From contig OX467082.1 in the NCBI GenBank assembly GCA_950106755.1, positions 11,470,001-11,534,000 of the forward strand: a stretch of 64,000 bases of DNA, written 5' to 3'. Origin of the DNA: Climacium dendroides (Eukaryota > Streptophyta > Bryopsida > Hypnales > Climaciaceae). Positions 11,906 to 27,095 of the stretch are shown here, piece by piece (the stretch's first letter is position 1; each line of letters begins with the position of its first letter). The translations under genes and the position numbers were made by a program. Below the pieces are notes generated by a model that was not told the origin of the DNA, did no database searches, and was given only the letters and a program-made list of their open reading frames with translations.

Positions 11906-12335
11906 AATGGCAGCAAACTGAGCCATGAACAATGAGGCTTGAAATCAATGGACATGGCTTAATGACTCTGTTCAGCATGATCGAGCAACTGCAATTGCAA
12001 GCAATGGTGTTGGCTCACTTTGCTGCGAAGTCTCAGCTAAGCATGCTGCCCATTGCCAAGCTACTTCGCTCTCGGGGTTACCTTGAATTGGGAGCTTCAG
12101 GTTCAACTGCAAGAACAGCAGCTTGGAAACCTTGTGATTGCTTCCAAAGTGTAATGAAGTTCCACAGTATAATCGAGAATCAATGGCTGCACAACCCTTT
12201 GAGCAAGCGCAAGAGCAAGATAGTTTGAGCTGGAGCTTGTGTTAGATTTCACTGTTCTATGTACGTAGGTCTGAATCATAGTCTATTCCTATTTATTTAA
12301 CGTAACTGTCTCGACAACTGTGATTGGAGTTCCAA
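11906..12335. other. 3' flank of the CER3-like gene
   Basis: Composition is less AT-rich than further left. A 98-codon plus-strand frame (11932-12228) exists but matches nothing I recognise. It may simply be the antisense of a transcribed 3' region. Confidence 0.35.
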
Positions 12336-15300
12336 TTACACAAATTCAAAGCCATGTTTCAATGCAGCTTCCCAGACACTATCAATGCGCTCGATATTGA
12401 TAGGACCAACTTCATGGTGTTTCCATTCCTCCAGCTGATGAACCAGGCCTGCAGCGTGACAAGCATGTACCACCCCCCGCGGCAAAGAGACCTGCAAACA
12501 ATAGAGAAAATGCGAAAATTCAATAGGGGCTTGTTGCGAAGTGTGGATTGATACCTCTCCCAAAACAACTGTGCAAACCCTAAACCCTATTTAAAACTTA
12601 AAAATAGCAAGTAGTGATTAATTGACAGAGGCTATGTTTTGTCATTGAGGTTATATTCGCGATGGTCACGCAGGCTTTTACCTCACATGATCGTAGTCCT
12701 TTGATGTTGTTGGGGACTTGCATGGCAGGATATGCCCCGTAGGTACAATCTTTCCGAGACTTGGGTAAGGGCTTGTGAAGATCGAACTGATGAAAATGGG
12801 CCCCTGCAGGAGCCCACTGCTGGTCCTTGGCTTCAATGCTCTCCTCAAGTATCCATTCCTACATCATTCGTTGCAACTCAGAAAATTTCAATCCAACAAA
12901 GAAAGAGAAAAAAGAAACGTCCAAATGCGCATGGTGCACATGAACATTAATTGTAGAGAGCAGGGAGTGTGACGTTAGAGAAGATGTCATCAAGGAGGTT
13001 TGGATGTCCTTACTGGGCATTGTTTTCCTGCTTGGAACTTAGTCACGTTCACAAGAAATCGTCGGCTGTCCCGTGGCAGTTCAGATTGAATGCTCTCAAA
13101 AGATTGTTGAGACCGCGTTAGCATCTGCATTTCAATACACAGAATAACTGATGCAGTGGATTATCACAGTCACGGTTGAGGCTCACCACATCTTGAACTT
13201 GGAAAAGACAAAATTTATGGTTAGAAAGACACAATAAGCCACATCGTTTCTTACGCATTTTGTATGGTTAGAAAGGTTCCTGTTGTTTTTACATGAAAAA
13301 TGCATTGAATTGGTATAAATGAGACATGTAATACTTGTGAAAAGAGTCAGGCATTATTTCCTTTTTCAAATGCATATTACAGTGAGTTGTTCAAGAACAG
13401 TGCCACTCAAAATGCTCACTTCGCGATTTGCCTTCTAAGATCAAGATGCAAGTACTAATTAAATGACAAGCTTACATAGTTATACAGAAAGTTTGCAGGA
13501 CATACTTACTGGAATGCATAGGCAAACCATAAATTAAATAGTTTTCTGACAATGTCAACTAGTTATGAATCAGAGCTAGTGCCCATGAGATCAGCTATAT
13601 GCGCATATTTGTTCAAATGATATGTTCAAAGTTATGTACCATCAGAGCTCAAAAAACTAAGACTAGTATAGATCTGAGCTGCACTGAGGTTCCAGATCGA
13701 CAGGCATCATCCTCAAACAGTCCCAATTTCTTGGAATTGGGGTCGCATAATTAACAATCACTCAAATGAAATCAGTTGCATACCAAGACGCGCACTCCTT
13801 GTTTGGCAAGGTACAGGGCGATGCCGCGGCTGATCTCAGAGGACCCCACAAGAAAGACTTCCTGCACATGTTTCGGCAATCTCTTGATGATCACAGCCGC
13901 TGTCAACGTGTATCCGGACACCACTCGGATGCGCAGTCGTGGATTCTTTTGCACTTGAAGAGTACCACCTCCGTTTAGGCTCGCTTCCTGCATGCAATCC
14001 TATGGTTAGCTCATAACTCCGGGCGACGAATAAAAATTCTACAATCATCTGCAGAATCAACTTATCTTTTCTTGGGACTGATCTCCTCCCACACCTTATA
14101 ACATTCTTCAATTGTTCTACGAATGCACACATCTTACTATTACATCATCTGACAATGTGTAAGAAATAGATTGTGATTTGGGTTCAATCAATATGGCAGA
14201 AAGTGGTGAGCAAAATTAAAGGGTGCTACTTTTGCTTCTGTGTCTTTGAGATTTCGGATTGAGACTAGGGTTTTTTCTCCCATACAAACCTTGTTGAGCA
14301 TTCCGAGACTGATAACCTTGCTCCCTTCGGCATCCGCCGAGACAATCGCCTTCTCTATGAGCGCATTGATTCGATTCTTCTCCATTGACAGGGAGTACTG
14401 TGCACGATAGCCATGATTGTATATGTTAGTGAGGTCTGAGTTTTCAGTTACACATAAACAACTTGGGTGAAAACCAAGAATGAAATTGAATATTGCATGT
14501 AAATGTTAAAAGAGGACAAATTTTTGTTGTTAGAATTTTCAAATCCATATCTCTAATGACACAATGTCCTATTATTGAACATTCTTTAATGAGTGTCTAT
14601 TTGTCTATTTTTATCCAATGATTTTAAGTTATTAAGGTATGCCATTGGATACACAATTGGTAATGAATGTTTCATCCAAATTAATGATTGATTTCTTGGA
14701 AAGCTACCAATTTGATGAAATTGAGGTTGGGAATAAGGTAATATACACACCTAAAATCATCACTCTTTCCAATTGAATATAGTTATTATTATTAAACATA
14801 AACTACTATATATTGGATCTTGTTGGCAATTGGAAAGAGGATTTCAACACACTTTAACATGCATTATTTGGACGCCATATGAATAAATTACATATTTACA
14901 ATTTATAATCTCTATGTATACCCCAAACCAACAATAGAGAATTTTGTTAAAATGGCGGTATTCCATGTGCCATTTTCAGACTGATTGATCTGAGCTGTGA
15001 AAGCGTCATCTCGGACATAGGATAGTTATAGATTTGAGACTTGGGATGCTGAACAATAAAAATGCCATCTAGGAAAAGTGTAAATTTTAGACACGTAAGA
15101 ACTGCATAGATTTTAAACATGTAGGATTGGTGTACATTTTAGACCACCTGGTTTGAACCCCAAAGTTGTGGAATGGTGGGCCATTTTAATGAAATTTTCT
15201 GTAACACCAGGCTGTCAGGCTCTCATAGTAGACTCTCATCTTTTGATGTGTTCGATGATGGGTGTACAAACCTTATGTAAGAACAAAAATATGCACAGAA

Positions 15301-18300
15301 TTTTATGGAAAAAACAAAACAAAAAACTCGGTATTAAAGGGTGTTAATTATAATGTACCTGGAAACGGTATCGAGGAATGACCCAAGTCTCCCCTCTTAC
15401 GCCGGGGATCTGATATTTGTCTACCGCAAAAGGCTGGCCACACAGCCAAAGCAGCAGCATCACAAGAACGGCAACTGGGTAAAGAGGCCACAGCAGCCAA
15501 TGTGGTGTATATGGCATCGCTGCGAACGACTGAATGCCCAGCGTCACATGAAAGATGTGCAACAAATCCATTCCGTGCATCAGATAAACAAAGTCGGCGT
15601 TCTGCTTCACACCTGCAAACAAAATGGAACCAGTTTTGATTCATAACAAATCGTAGTTTGTTTTCAGCTCCAAAATCGTAGTTTGTTTCGTAACAAATCT
15701 TAGATAGTTTCGTAACAAATCTTAGTTTGTTTCGTAACAAAGCTTTGTTTGTTTTCAACTCCAAATTAAATAGTTGCAAACAATGCCGCACACAATCGCC
15801 CAGTCTAGATTTTTGCAGAGGCCGGCAGACCAAAAGCACACTCAGTTCATCAGTCTATTTAGTAGTGTTACTTCTCAAATTCATAGTGTTACTCTTACCA
15901 AACATGCGATCGATCTTCCAATGAAAGCACACCCTAACTTACATTTTTGTTAAATTATTAAACGATGAAAGAAACAGTATGATCCTCGATCTCTACCTTC
16001 TCTCTCACATAATTATGTATGTAGGGTCTGTGCAAGAGCCGCCTTTCAGTTACCTTTAGAAACGGAATGGTACAGGGCATCACTACTCTTGTCCAGAGTT
16101 CCACCCCAGTAGTCGTAAATGGGCATGAACAGGCAGAAGTTCGTGTGGACATGGGAGTGATGGAGAGAATGGTATCTGCAAGATCACACACACAAGTCCG
16201 AAACATTTGCAATGGGTGGGTGTCAAAATGAAACCGAAACTTTATTTTCGTAATCCCATATCCAATTCTTGGTTGCCACCTCTCAAATTAAAATGGGCTC
16301 AACTGAAATATATCCGTCTTCGAGAAATGCGGGTGAGGGATGTTAATTCCATATCCAGGCTGCGGTAACATTTATGGTACGAGATACAACCCTAATTTGG
16401 GGGGATCTTGTTTAATAACCCTCTGGAACAGGCCTCAAAAGAAGTACGCTATAACTTAAATCTCTGCACATGATCCACTGTAAGTTTCTTTGCAATAAGT
16501 TTCTTTGCAATGTCTACAGATGTTGATAGCTCGATCTTACTACTATGCATGCTTTTGAGAAACTGAGGTGGGTGGCTAAGTTCCGTGGAAATATTGATAG
16601 GGATAGGATGAAGAGACTTACGATGGAGTGTAGATGAGATACTTGAGAGGCGGAAAGGCTCGAAACAGCCATTCGGGAACAAACTCGAAATTGCAGTGCC
16701 CCACAGCGTTCAGAAAATCGAAACAGATCAAGTAGACGCCGATGGTGCTTAACGAGAGCCGTCCAAGAGCCCATGTTCCTACGATTGGAATGGTGAAATT
16801 TAAGAGATACATGACATGCTCCGCAAATGGGTGAACTGTGCCTGCAAAACCCATCAAAGCCGAAATAGAATGAAGAGTGTAGCTCGTACGGCCATTAGGA
16901 TCATTAAATTTTGTGCAAATGGCATTCTTTTGAAAACACCGAAATTATTACGTTCAACTGCAAAAAGCTCTGAATACAATAGGATTGATATTAATACATT
17001 TGACGTTCGAGATGGGCCGCATTTACAGTGCATTGGTGAAAAATTAGGTTTCATTCCGAAAGAAGGAAGAAGTCTGAGGTGCACTACCTGAGTTGGCTTC
17101 GGTGATGAATAGGGAGTGGTGGTGAGAGTGGTAGCGAGTGTAGAGATAATGGTTGTGGAGAGCCCGGTGAAGCCAGTAATAGATGGCCTCGGTTGGACCC
17201 ATATGGAACAGCAAACAGATCACTAATCCTTTCAAGTCCCACACGGGATACCTCTGGTTCCGAAACCAGGGCGTCATGTACAACGCGGTCGTGAAAAACG
17301 CGGTCATTATGAGGTGGTCATCCCTGCACGTACATACCGTTGAAACTGACGGTTGGCTTACGATTTTCTGACCTCCAATTAATATAGCCTTCGACGACAT
17401 TGGAAAGACAATTTCCCCACGTCTTTCGACTCGAAATTCCAATGTGTCCACAGTGTCTATGAAAGGTTAAATATAACACTTCTAGAAAACCCTGGGTGAA
17501 ACTCCAAGTATCTCTTTCAAATGACAAACATCCGATTCTAGTTATATCTGTACGTCACCTAAGTCGTTATGAAGTCTGAGTCAATTTCCATACATTTTCA
17601 AGAGAACTCACTTTTGCTAGAACTCTCATGTATGCCACCCAACTACATTTTATGATGCTACTGCTTGAAAGAATACATGTATCAAATGAAATTCAGAGTA
17701 ATTCTCGCCAGAAACTGAACAAGAATTGTGGTATTAATACTAAACAGGCCGGATGCTAACCATATTCTTATGTTTAAAGGATGCAAAACGCTAGTTAGTT
17801 TTTAACGTTTCTGAAATGACACTTGTGGCATTTGGGAGGTGTCAACACCCCATTTTTTTAAGATACACGTAGATATTGAAAGTCATGAATATCATTAAGT
17901 TTTTAAAGTTCCTGTATGAAATGTAACGAGCTGCTTACCAGTTGCTGGAATGGTCCACACTATCAAAGGAGAACCCCTTCTTCTGGATTTCGCGGTTTCG
18001 GACGAGGTATGGCCAACGCGACAAAGTGATGCACAATTGGCCCACAAAGTGGCGAGCTGCAGTCAGAGCAAGCACGAACGCCAACATGTTGTTGGGATCT
18101 GCAGCTCCTGTGTAACGGGTGTAGACCTCAAACAGCAGTAGAGGAATGTACATCAGGTACTGCATGCAAAAATGTGTTTCAAATCGCGTCACATAAGGTT
18201 ATAAAAACAACCAAAAAAAATCAAATTCAATCACACATGAACACTAGCCTTTATAATAATACATACATACACAAGTGAGAGTAACTGCGCTTCGAATGAA

Positions 18301-18680
18301 TGGTCCTTTAACACATAATTTGTAACAGTTCGACATTCGGTCAGTCTAATGCTGTTGTAAGTAAGTAACGTCGTTATTTTGATGTAGTTTCAATGCGTTT
18401 CAACCCTCGTTCTTTACAACATCCTAATCGGTGGATCTACGCGCGTTTCCTCTCCTCACTAGTGATGATCGCACGTAGCACTCATCAACAGGATGAATCT
18501 TTAGAAGTGGGCAAGTGGCCGGATTGCCTCACTTTCAAGTGATTGCTTAGCTTGTTGATCGGTAGAGAGTTGCATGAAAGCCTGCATGAAAGCCAGCACG
18601 AAAGTGATAAAACGGACCTTGAAGTTGCCCAAACTGTGCCATGGAAACTGTGTCCACGGGCCTGGCTGAATAGCCTTCAT
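12336..18680 (-). CDS. CER3-like: CER3/WAX2-type very-long-chain alkane synthesis protein, 11 exons
   Basis: Exons (minus): 18680-18618, 18159-17939, 17323-17088, 16841-16622, 16175-16054, 15612-15359, 14397-14290, 13987-13784, 13124-13014, 12858-12682, 12491-12336. All introns are GT-AG and the phases join, giving 623 aa plus TAA (Arabidopsis CER3 is close to this length). The N-terminal half is a membrane fatty-acid-hydroxylase domain with the histidine clusters HX3H (147-151), HX2HH (160-164) and HX2HH (249-253), plus GHCN at 221-224. The C-terminal half is the WAX2 domain; [10 protein letters not shown] at 409-418, LTAAVI further on, and the ending with RGVVHACHA and EWKHHEVG read as CER3 rather than CER1. 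In plants CER1 and CER3 act together in the ER to turn very-long-chain acyl-CoAs into alkanes of the cuticle. No stops or frameshifts. Intron 6 carries a 268-bp inverted-repeat element. Confidence 0.93.
14935..15202. mobile_element. TGGGGAATTTC-family inverted-repeat element, copy 1 (in CER3-like intron 6)
   Basis: Left end AGAATTTTGTTAAAATGGCG and right end CCATTTTAATGAAATTTTCT are inverted copies of each other and of the family ends. Flanks AACAA (14930-14934) and AACAC (15203-15207) match in 4 of 5 bases, fitting a 5-bp target duplication. The interior has no coding capacity. Confidence 0.75.
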
Positions 18681-19350
18681 GACGACAAGGCGGACTGGCT
18701 CTTTCAGATCGAACAAATATACTCAGGTCTAGCTTCTGCGCAACACAACACAACAACACAACAACAAAGCTTTGCTTCGCTTTAGAAAGACCAGTCGACT
18801 CCGTCACTCCAACTCAAATGCAAACTGCAGCTGATCGATAGAAAACTGCTGCGGCTGGCGGTTCGATCGATCACTACGTTACGCAGGAGACTAGCCAGGA
18901 ATACCTGCTTAGATACATATATACACATAATACTTGGCCCTCTTGCCAAATGAAAATTGCTGTGCAGATGGAAATTCAGTGATCTCCAGCCCGTGGTCCC
19001 TGATTGCGTATTCAATTCTTCAATCCCGTACCCGTTTGACTGGACACCTCCCACATGCATGTCCTGTTCTGAAAGCTTCCGTATGGTACTTACAGTTACT
19101 GAGTTTCGATTGAGGTAGAGCAATCAATTCCAAGAGGTGTTCAAGAATACATGTAAAATCAAGAGAAAAGCCAAGGGAAATCAAGAGGAAAAATCAAGGG
19201 GTAGAAGAGTACATGAAAAAGGTGGCTGTAATGGCACATAGGGGCCAGAGCGTCAGTCATAGTGTTAATGATGATGCGGCAATTCCGCTGTCCGAGAGAA
19301 ACTTTTACCCTGGAAGGACGGAGCCTAAATTCAGGTAATCATAACCATCA
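18681..19350. other. upstream region of the CER3-like gene
   Basis: Probable promoter and 5' untranslated region on the minus strand. It has a CA-rich stretch of ACAACA units at about 18742-18770 and no second gene. I cannot place a transcription start. Confidence 0.4.
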
Positions 19351-19547
19351 TGGGAATTTTCGTTAAAATGGTAGCCTTTCCGCAACTTGGGCACTTCTAC
19401 AGGTTCTACCGACGGCGAGGTCTGAAATCTACACCAGTAGCAGATGGTTTACACCACAGGGTCTGAAATTTATACCAGTTCTAGATGGTTTAGAGTGGGC
19501 CGTCTGAAAATGGTGTATGGAATGCAGCAATTTTAACTAAATCCCCT
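19351..19547. mobile_element. TGGGGAATTTC-family element, copy 2
   Basis: Starts TGGGAATTTTCGTTAAAATG and ends with TTTTAACTAAATCCCCT. ATCA is found on both sides (19347-19350 and 19548-19551). About 197 bp, upstream of the CER3-like gene. The interior has repeated GTCTGAAAT and CAGATGGTTTA units. Confidence 0.7.
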
Positions 19548-19589
19548 ATCATGTCTTCATTTTTTTTTCCCTTCTTCTTTGTTTCCTCT

Positions 19590-20060
19590 ATTTTTTTGGA
19601 ACTACATTGAAGTGAGAATTATTTTATTTTTATTTTTGAGGGATGAAATTACATGTCTTCTATAAGTTATAGGTGATGATTCAAATTACCAAAGTTTTTT
19701 TGAAGAAGAAGTGAAGAAAATTGCTATCTATTTCAAATTAGCTTCAAAAATCTGAAGTTTTTTTTCCTTATGTGTATATTGTAGTGAAGAATATTATAAT
19801 GTCATACTAGAAAAATAGAAAATCAATAGGTTGTGGTAATAGGCCCAATCTTCAATATGCAATAAAATGTTCAACTTTAGAAAATTTTGAAATTGAAGTA
19901 GAAACTAGACTCAATAAACTTTAGGTAATTAGTTGGTCTCAAGTTCCAGAAAGATCATTTACATGGCTCAAATTCAAATCAAGAGCAAGAAAGTAGGAGT
20001 TGCCCAAACACAGTACAAGAAGGGCTTCTTTTGTGATTTGTGCTAAGACACAATTCTTGA
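19590..20060 (+). repeat. dispersed repeat C, copy 2
   Basis: Aligns with 37715-38230 over some 450 bp, including GATGAAATTACATG, AGAAAATCAA, TAGGCCCAA and ATGGCTCAAATTCAAATCAAGAG. No coding frame is shared between copies. Confidence 0.6.
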
Positions 20061-22319
<2,259 letters not shown>

Positions 22320-23660
22320 TACTCTAGCGATGCATGTCTATTCCAACCCCTTTCACAATAACTTTTCTCATTGCGTTGACTTCATTCCATTCAACATGTA
22401 GCCAACTACAAAGACAAGAATTTTATTTGTTCATTTTGGAATTCACATTTGGCTCCTCATCTTCATCAATTTGATGTTTAATGGTCTTTAATGTTCACTT
22501 ATTGAAATGTGATTTGAATGCATGTTTTAAAGGTTTTTGCAAGCTTCATCATTTTGTAGTTCCCTTGTGCAATTGGCTAGAATGAAGATCTCACAAATTT
22601 GTGATATTTTTCTTTCATCTAGGCGAGAGATCCCCTGCTTTTGTACACATTCCAACAATTGATTAATATCCATATCATCTTCTATTCTTGTGGTAATCCT
22701 AATGATGCAATTGTTGCTTATAGATATGGTTACAATATAAATTGAACAAATTGCTTAGATATTGTCAAATTTGACCAATAGTTATTTGAAAAGATAAGAT
22801 CCCATTCATCTTTCTTGCGCATTTCCTTGTTTCATTTTGAGGTGGTAAATAATAATTTGTTGTACTTGTAAATACTAGTTTACTTGGAGAAAGAGAAGGT
22901 CTTCTATAGCACTAGATGTAGCCACCATAGTTTTTCTTGTTTATCTTCAATCCCGAACATTTGGACATGTTTTGTCCTCTTAGGCTTCCAAATCCTTTCT
23001 CCAATAGTAGGGACCAATGACTTTTAGTTTAATCGCTATTGTAGACAAAAGTTGAAAATATAGAATATACTTATACTAAATTCTTAACCCAATATACTCC
23101 CCTTTGTCCTTATTCTTCCAAATCCGGAGGAAGTTTGGTAGCAGTAGTCATTGGAATCCTAAACGACCAATTCATGAATTGCTTCATATATTGCCTTATC
23201 CATTCCCTTGTCACAAGAAAACCTCCCTCACTTTTTTTAATGAGTTCATATGCCCTTGCCTCAATTGTACCCTACAATATAAATTGCATAGTAGTTGTAG
23301 AAAGTGCTTATCCAACCTTTCTCATTTTTTGCAACAAACTAATTGGTTCATCTCGTAGAAGATGATGACTTTCTAATTCTCCCTCATATTGACAACTCAA
23401 CTTTACTGCCGTCCCATAAACTTTCTCTTAACAACTTTTCATTTAGACTTGGAACCTCTAGAGATTTATTGGCAAGTTTTTGAAATGAAAGAGCATTGAT
23501 AGGATTTTTGAACCCCTTCATTGTTGCAAGTATAGGCCGGATTGTTAAAGATGGATCTAAAACCAATTTTGATATTTACCTTGCCTCTTCAATCTCCTTG
23601 TTCTTCCACTTGCATCAATATCATTCTCTTATTTAATCTAATGTTTTAATGTTTTTCAAT
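22320..23660 (-). pseudogene. decayed pogo/CENP-B-type (Tc1-mariner superfamily) transposase
   Basis: Reading the minus strand across several frames recovers the domains of this family in order. First comes an HTH-like segment (FLVTREWIRQYMKQFMNW and TATKLPPD, near 23220-23120). Then a W-K-P-K-x-T-K-H segment (WKPKRTKHVQMFGIEDKQ, near 22970-22990), ATSSAIEDLLFLQV, a catalytic-core-like block (WDLIFSNNYWSNL, then KMIWILINCWNVYKSR), and a C-terminal block with LKHAFKSHFNK and CLCSWLHVEWNEVN. Several stops and frameshifts separate them, and the aspartates expected in the SDNHW and IDCW motifs are Asn, so the enzyme is dead. The family makes TA target duplications, as do some short elements in this window. 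Assignment rests on motif order judged by eye. Confidence 0.6.
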
Positions 23661-26339
23661 TTAATGAAATGCAATTGGTAATTTTGTTTTATGAGGTCTA
23701 TTGAAGAATTTTTTTGCTTTGACAATATAGTGATGCATAGTAAATTGTCCCTTAAAGTCTAAAAATCTCTCTATATCACATTAAGTATCTTCTTAAATGA
23801 AATATATGAAATACAATATGCTATTAAGTATTATCTTTACTATACTATTGGTATTTTTTCTAAATTACCAAAATTTTCATCATCCAAGATACATTACTAA
23901 ATTAAATATATGAATTTTTAAAAGCTCAAATCTTTTTGTGAAGAGGGGTAGTTTACACTTGATCAAGAAAATTAAACCAAGCTCTAGTATTATTTTAGTA
24001 ACAAATCAAAATACTAACTATTTCAACCTTTGTTGTGTCAAATACAAAATTAAAATCTAAAACACAATCTTTCTAATACCTCCAAAACTTTAAATGTTCA
24101 TAATTTTTGGAGAAATAGTTCAATTCTTGTTTTCTAAAGAGGAGGTGGTAAAGGACTTCAATTAAGTCTACCTACAAATTTTCAAATCAATTTAACATTT
24201 TGTCCATAAGTTATGACAAAAAATATGAGAGTAAAATCTTGTAGAGCATAATTTGAATGTAGTCTCACCAAATTGTTACAAACACTATAAACACAAGACA
24301 ACTAGAAATTCTCCAAGACAAGATATGATTTTAAAATTTCAAGAAAGAGTACAAAAGTGTATTAACTAAGCAAAAAAGTTACAAATTCAAGAGATATGTT
24401 ATCAAGACTAAGTATCACCTTAGCCATGACGTCTTTATATACTACTACTTAGGGAGCTTCTCTAAAAGCTTCTTTTGCTTAGAAAACTCTTCAAGAAGCT
24501 TTTTCTATTTAAAAATTTCCTCAAAAAGCTTTTGCTATCTATGAAGATGCTTCATATTACTTGTAGGTTCCTTCCTAGAGATTTTTCTACTACCTTTAGA
24601 AGGTTCTAAGGTACGTGCCCATGACATTAGTTGCAACTCTTTAAGGATTATTCAAATGGGCAAGAGACATGTTTGTCATCTATCTAGATAACCTTGGTGA
24701 TTGTGGAATGTGTCAAATAGTAATGATTATCTTAGAACATGCCTTTAAGAATTTAGTGTTGTCTTTGTTGAAACACACAAGTTCAATGCCTCCAAGATTT
24801 GAGGTCTCCAACTAAGTCTATTGGTTGATTCATGCATTGGTATGTCCTCTACAAAGTCACTCTATAGTCCAAATGTTCTAAATTAGAAGTTGGATATGCC
24901 ATTTTCTTGACTTAGGGTTACACGTGCTTAAATTTTAACTCCTAAAAGACAACTAATCGTTGAACAAACAATTGAAAATTAGGATAGGTTCCTATGAAGT
25001 TAGTTTTAATTGAATGTTCTCAAAATTTTAACACAAGATGTGGACACCTATCCCTTAGTGCAAATAATTTTTTCCAATATGGTGCCCAAATCAAAAGTTA
25101 TACTACTGTAAATTTTTCTAGCAACTTGGATAGCTTTTACAAAACTCCTCTTTTACTTTTGAAATTTGGCAGGTATATAATTTACAAGATACAAGTTGAA
25201 AATGTCAAAAAATCCATGTTTATTGTAAAAATCTCACTCTATGAGGAGTTAAAGGTTGTTGGTTGTATGGATCAAGGTCAAAAAAAAACTTTTTCTTCTA
25301 AGTTCAAATGTTATAATCTTTCAATCCATATGGTAAAAGGCTCTACGTTGATCCCCTTCACTACCACAATTGCACCACACAATGCTTGGTAGAACTTGAG
25401 TATGAGACACCATAACACCTCTCTTCCTAGTTCATTTGACCCACATTCTCTTTTCACTAGAAATTGTAAAGCTCCCCCACTCCATTCACTGAATCCTAAC
25501 TCCTCATTATTAAATATTTTTACTGAACTTGAAAAACCACACTTAAGGGAAATGGTTCCCTTTTTGATGAATAAACATAGAAAGATCCATGATTTCTCTA
25601 GTGTACCATTGTTTCTTTCTTGGTGAGACAAACCAACATCAAGGATCATTGAGTGGAAGGCCCTTCTAATTTGCTACCATTCATTGGCCCTAGTTAGCTC
25701 ATGTTGTACAATATAACTTTTCTAAAGTAATAGGGCTAAGAGTGGGCTAACTATATTCCATTACAGAGGTTATTACATAAGAGAGGGCCATTGCTTCAAT
25801 GATATTGGTACACAACGCAAGACAAGACATGCAATCAATATTAAATTAGAGAGGTTAAAAGGTGTTTCCACTTAGCTTTAGATAGGAACTCAACTTTGTT
25901 TTAAACACAATCATAAATTTATTTGAACTTCAGTTTACACTGTGTATATCCCCAAGAAAATTTCCGTGTTATTAACTACTTGTTAATGGAGCGCATGTTC
26001 CCATTCAAGGGTCTTATAAAAAACTAATGTGATGCCCAGACCCCCAATTTGATAAGAGCACCTAAACAATTCTCAAATCTATTGTGTTTGAAGGTTGTTG
26101 GCTTTTAGTTATCCATTACATTAAAAGTGGTGAGTCTCAAACACTACCTCATTAAATGACCACACTACTATTCTAAGCGGCATGCTACAACATCATGTGC
26201 CACCTAGGTTTGGCATTTGCCAAGATCTACAACTGGAAATGTGCTTCCTTTTTTACTAACCATTTACAACTCAAACACTACCCCTCACAAGATTAGATGG
26301 GAACACACCTTTATTACTTTACAAAGTATTACATTAGAG
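23661..26339. other. AT-rich intergenic region
   Basis: No gene supported. Around 24455-24560 there is a degenerate series of AAGCTTTTGCTATTT-like units. The plus-strand frame 24994-25392 (132 codons) has low-complexity AT-driven composition and no recognisable domain. Confidence 0.4.
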
Positions 26340-26600
26340 AGCTAGATTTTATTGTATTCTATTTCCTCCCCCCAAAGGGCTGGGGTGAACCAGCCTTTTT
26401 GCATGTAAAAAAAAGCGCCCCCCCCCCCCCCCCCCCCTATTTTATGCTTGATTCATTTATTTTCATTAGCCCTCCTCTGGAGCCTCTGTTTGCAAATATG
26501 AATTTGAAATTTGCAAATTTTACTATGCTTGGCAAACAAACAATTTCAGCATTTCTCCTGGGGACAAGCGAGGGTGCAGCGAGGGTGCAGGTTCACCCAT
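26340..26600 (+). repeat. old fragment of the large repeat scaffold with a poly-C tract
   Basis: GGCTGGGGTGAA, CATGTAAAAAAAAG, a C run (26418-26437, 20 C) and TATTTTATGCTT parallel the scaffold copy at 48200-48300. CAAATTTTACTATGCTTGGC-like sequence further right parallels 37240-37300. Confidence 0.55.
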
Positions 26601-26869
26601 GCCCCCTACAAAAGCCTGCCTCAACACCACGTCAACACCACATCACATTACCAACTGTACTAATAGAAGAAATAAAGAGTGCATCAGCGAGCACGTCAAG
26701 TCCCTGCCTCCAAATTTAAATTATGAAGCCACTGAGTCACTGACTGTCCATCTTTCACAGGAAAAGTCTGTAAGCAATCCCCCACTAATTGTGGCCAGTT
26801 GAGCTTTATTAAGTTTGAGGTTGTGTGTTGCTTGTGACACCATCTCTTTCCATCACTTTCCATCTGCAC

Positions 26870-27095
26870 CAAAATTGCTGGCTGGTGTGACTTCCTTCCA
26901 GTGCCTCTTGGACTCCAGAATCCAAAGAAAGACCCGTCAAATATCTTCTCCAGTTTTCACCTGCACAGTGAGCTCAGTGATGATGTATAACATAAGTACT
27001 TGATGCAAAGTTTTTAAACTTAAGGAACTGAAGGAAGAGATAGTCCTCATGCTCTGAATCATTTTCATGTGCAAGTCCTGCTTGGGTGTGTTGTT
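26870..27095 (+). repeat. repeat R1 fragment, left of the hAT insertion
   Basis: Contains CCAGTGCCTCTTGGACTCCA, TGAGCTCA.TGATGATGTA and GTCCTGCTTGGGTG, as in 34200-34400 (inverted) and 43440-44130. R1 resumes at 30557 after the hAT element. Confidence 0.75.

Noticed and set aside
24994..25392. 132-codon plus-strand frame
   Set aside because: AT-driven composition without motifs, overlapped by an equally open antisense frame.
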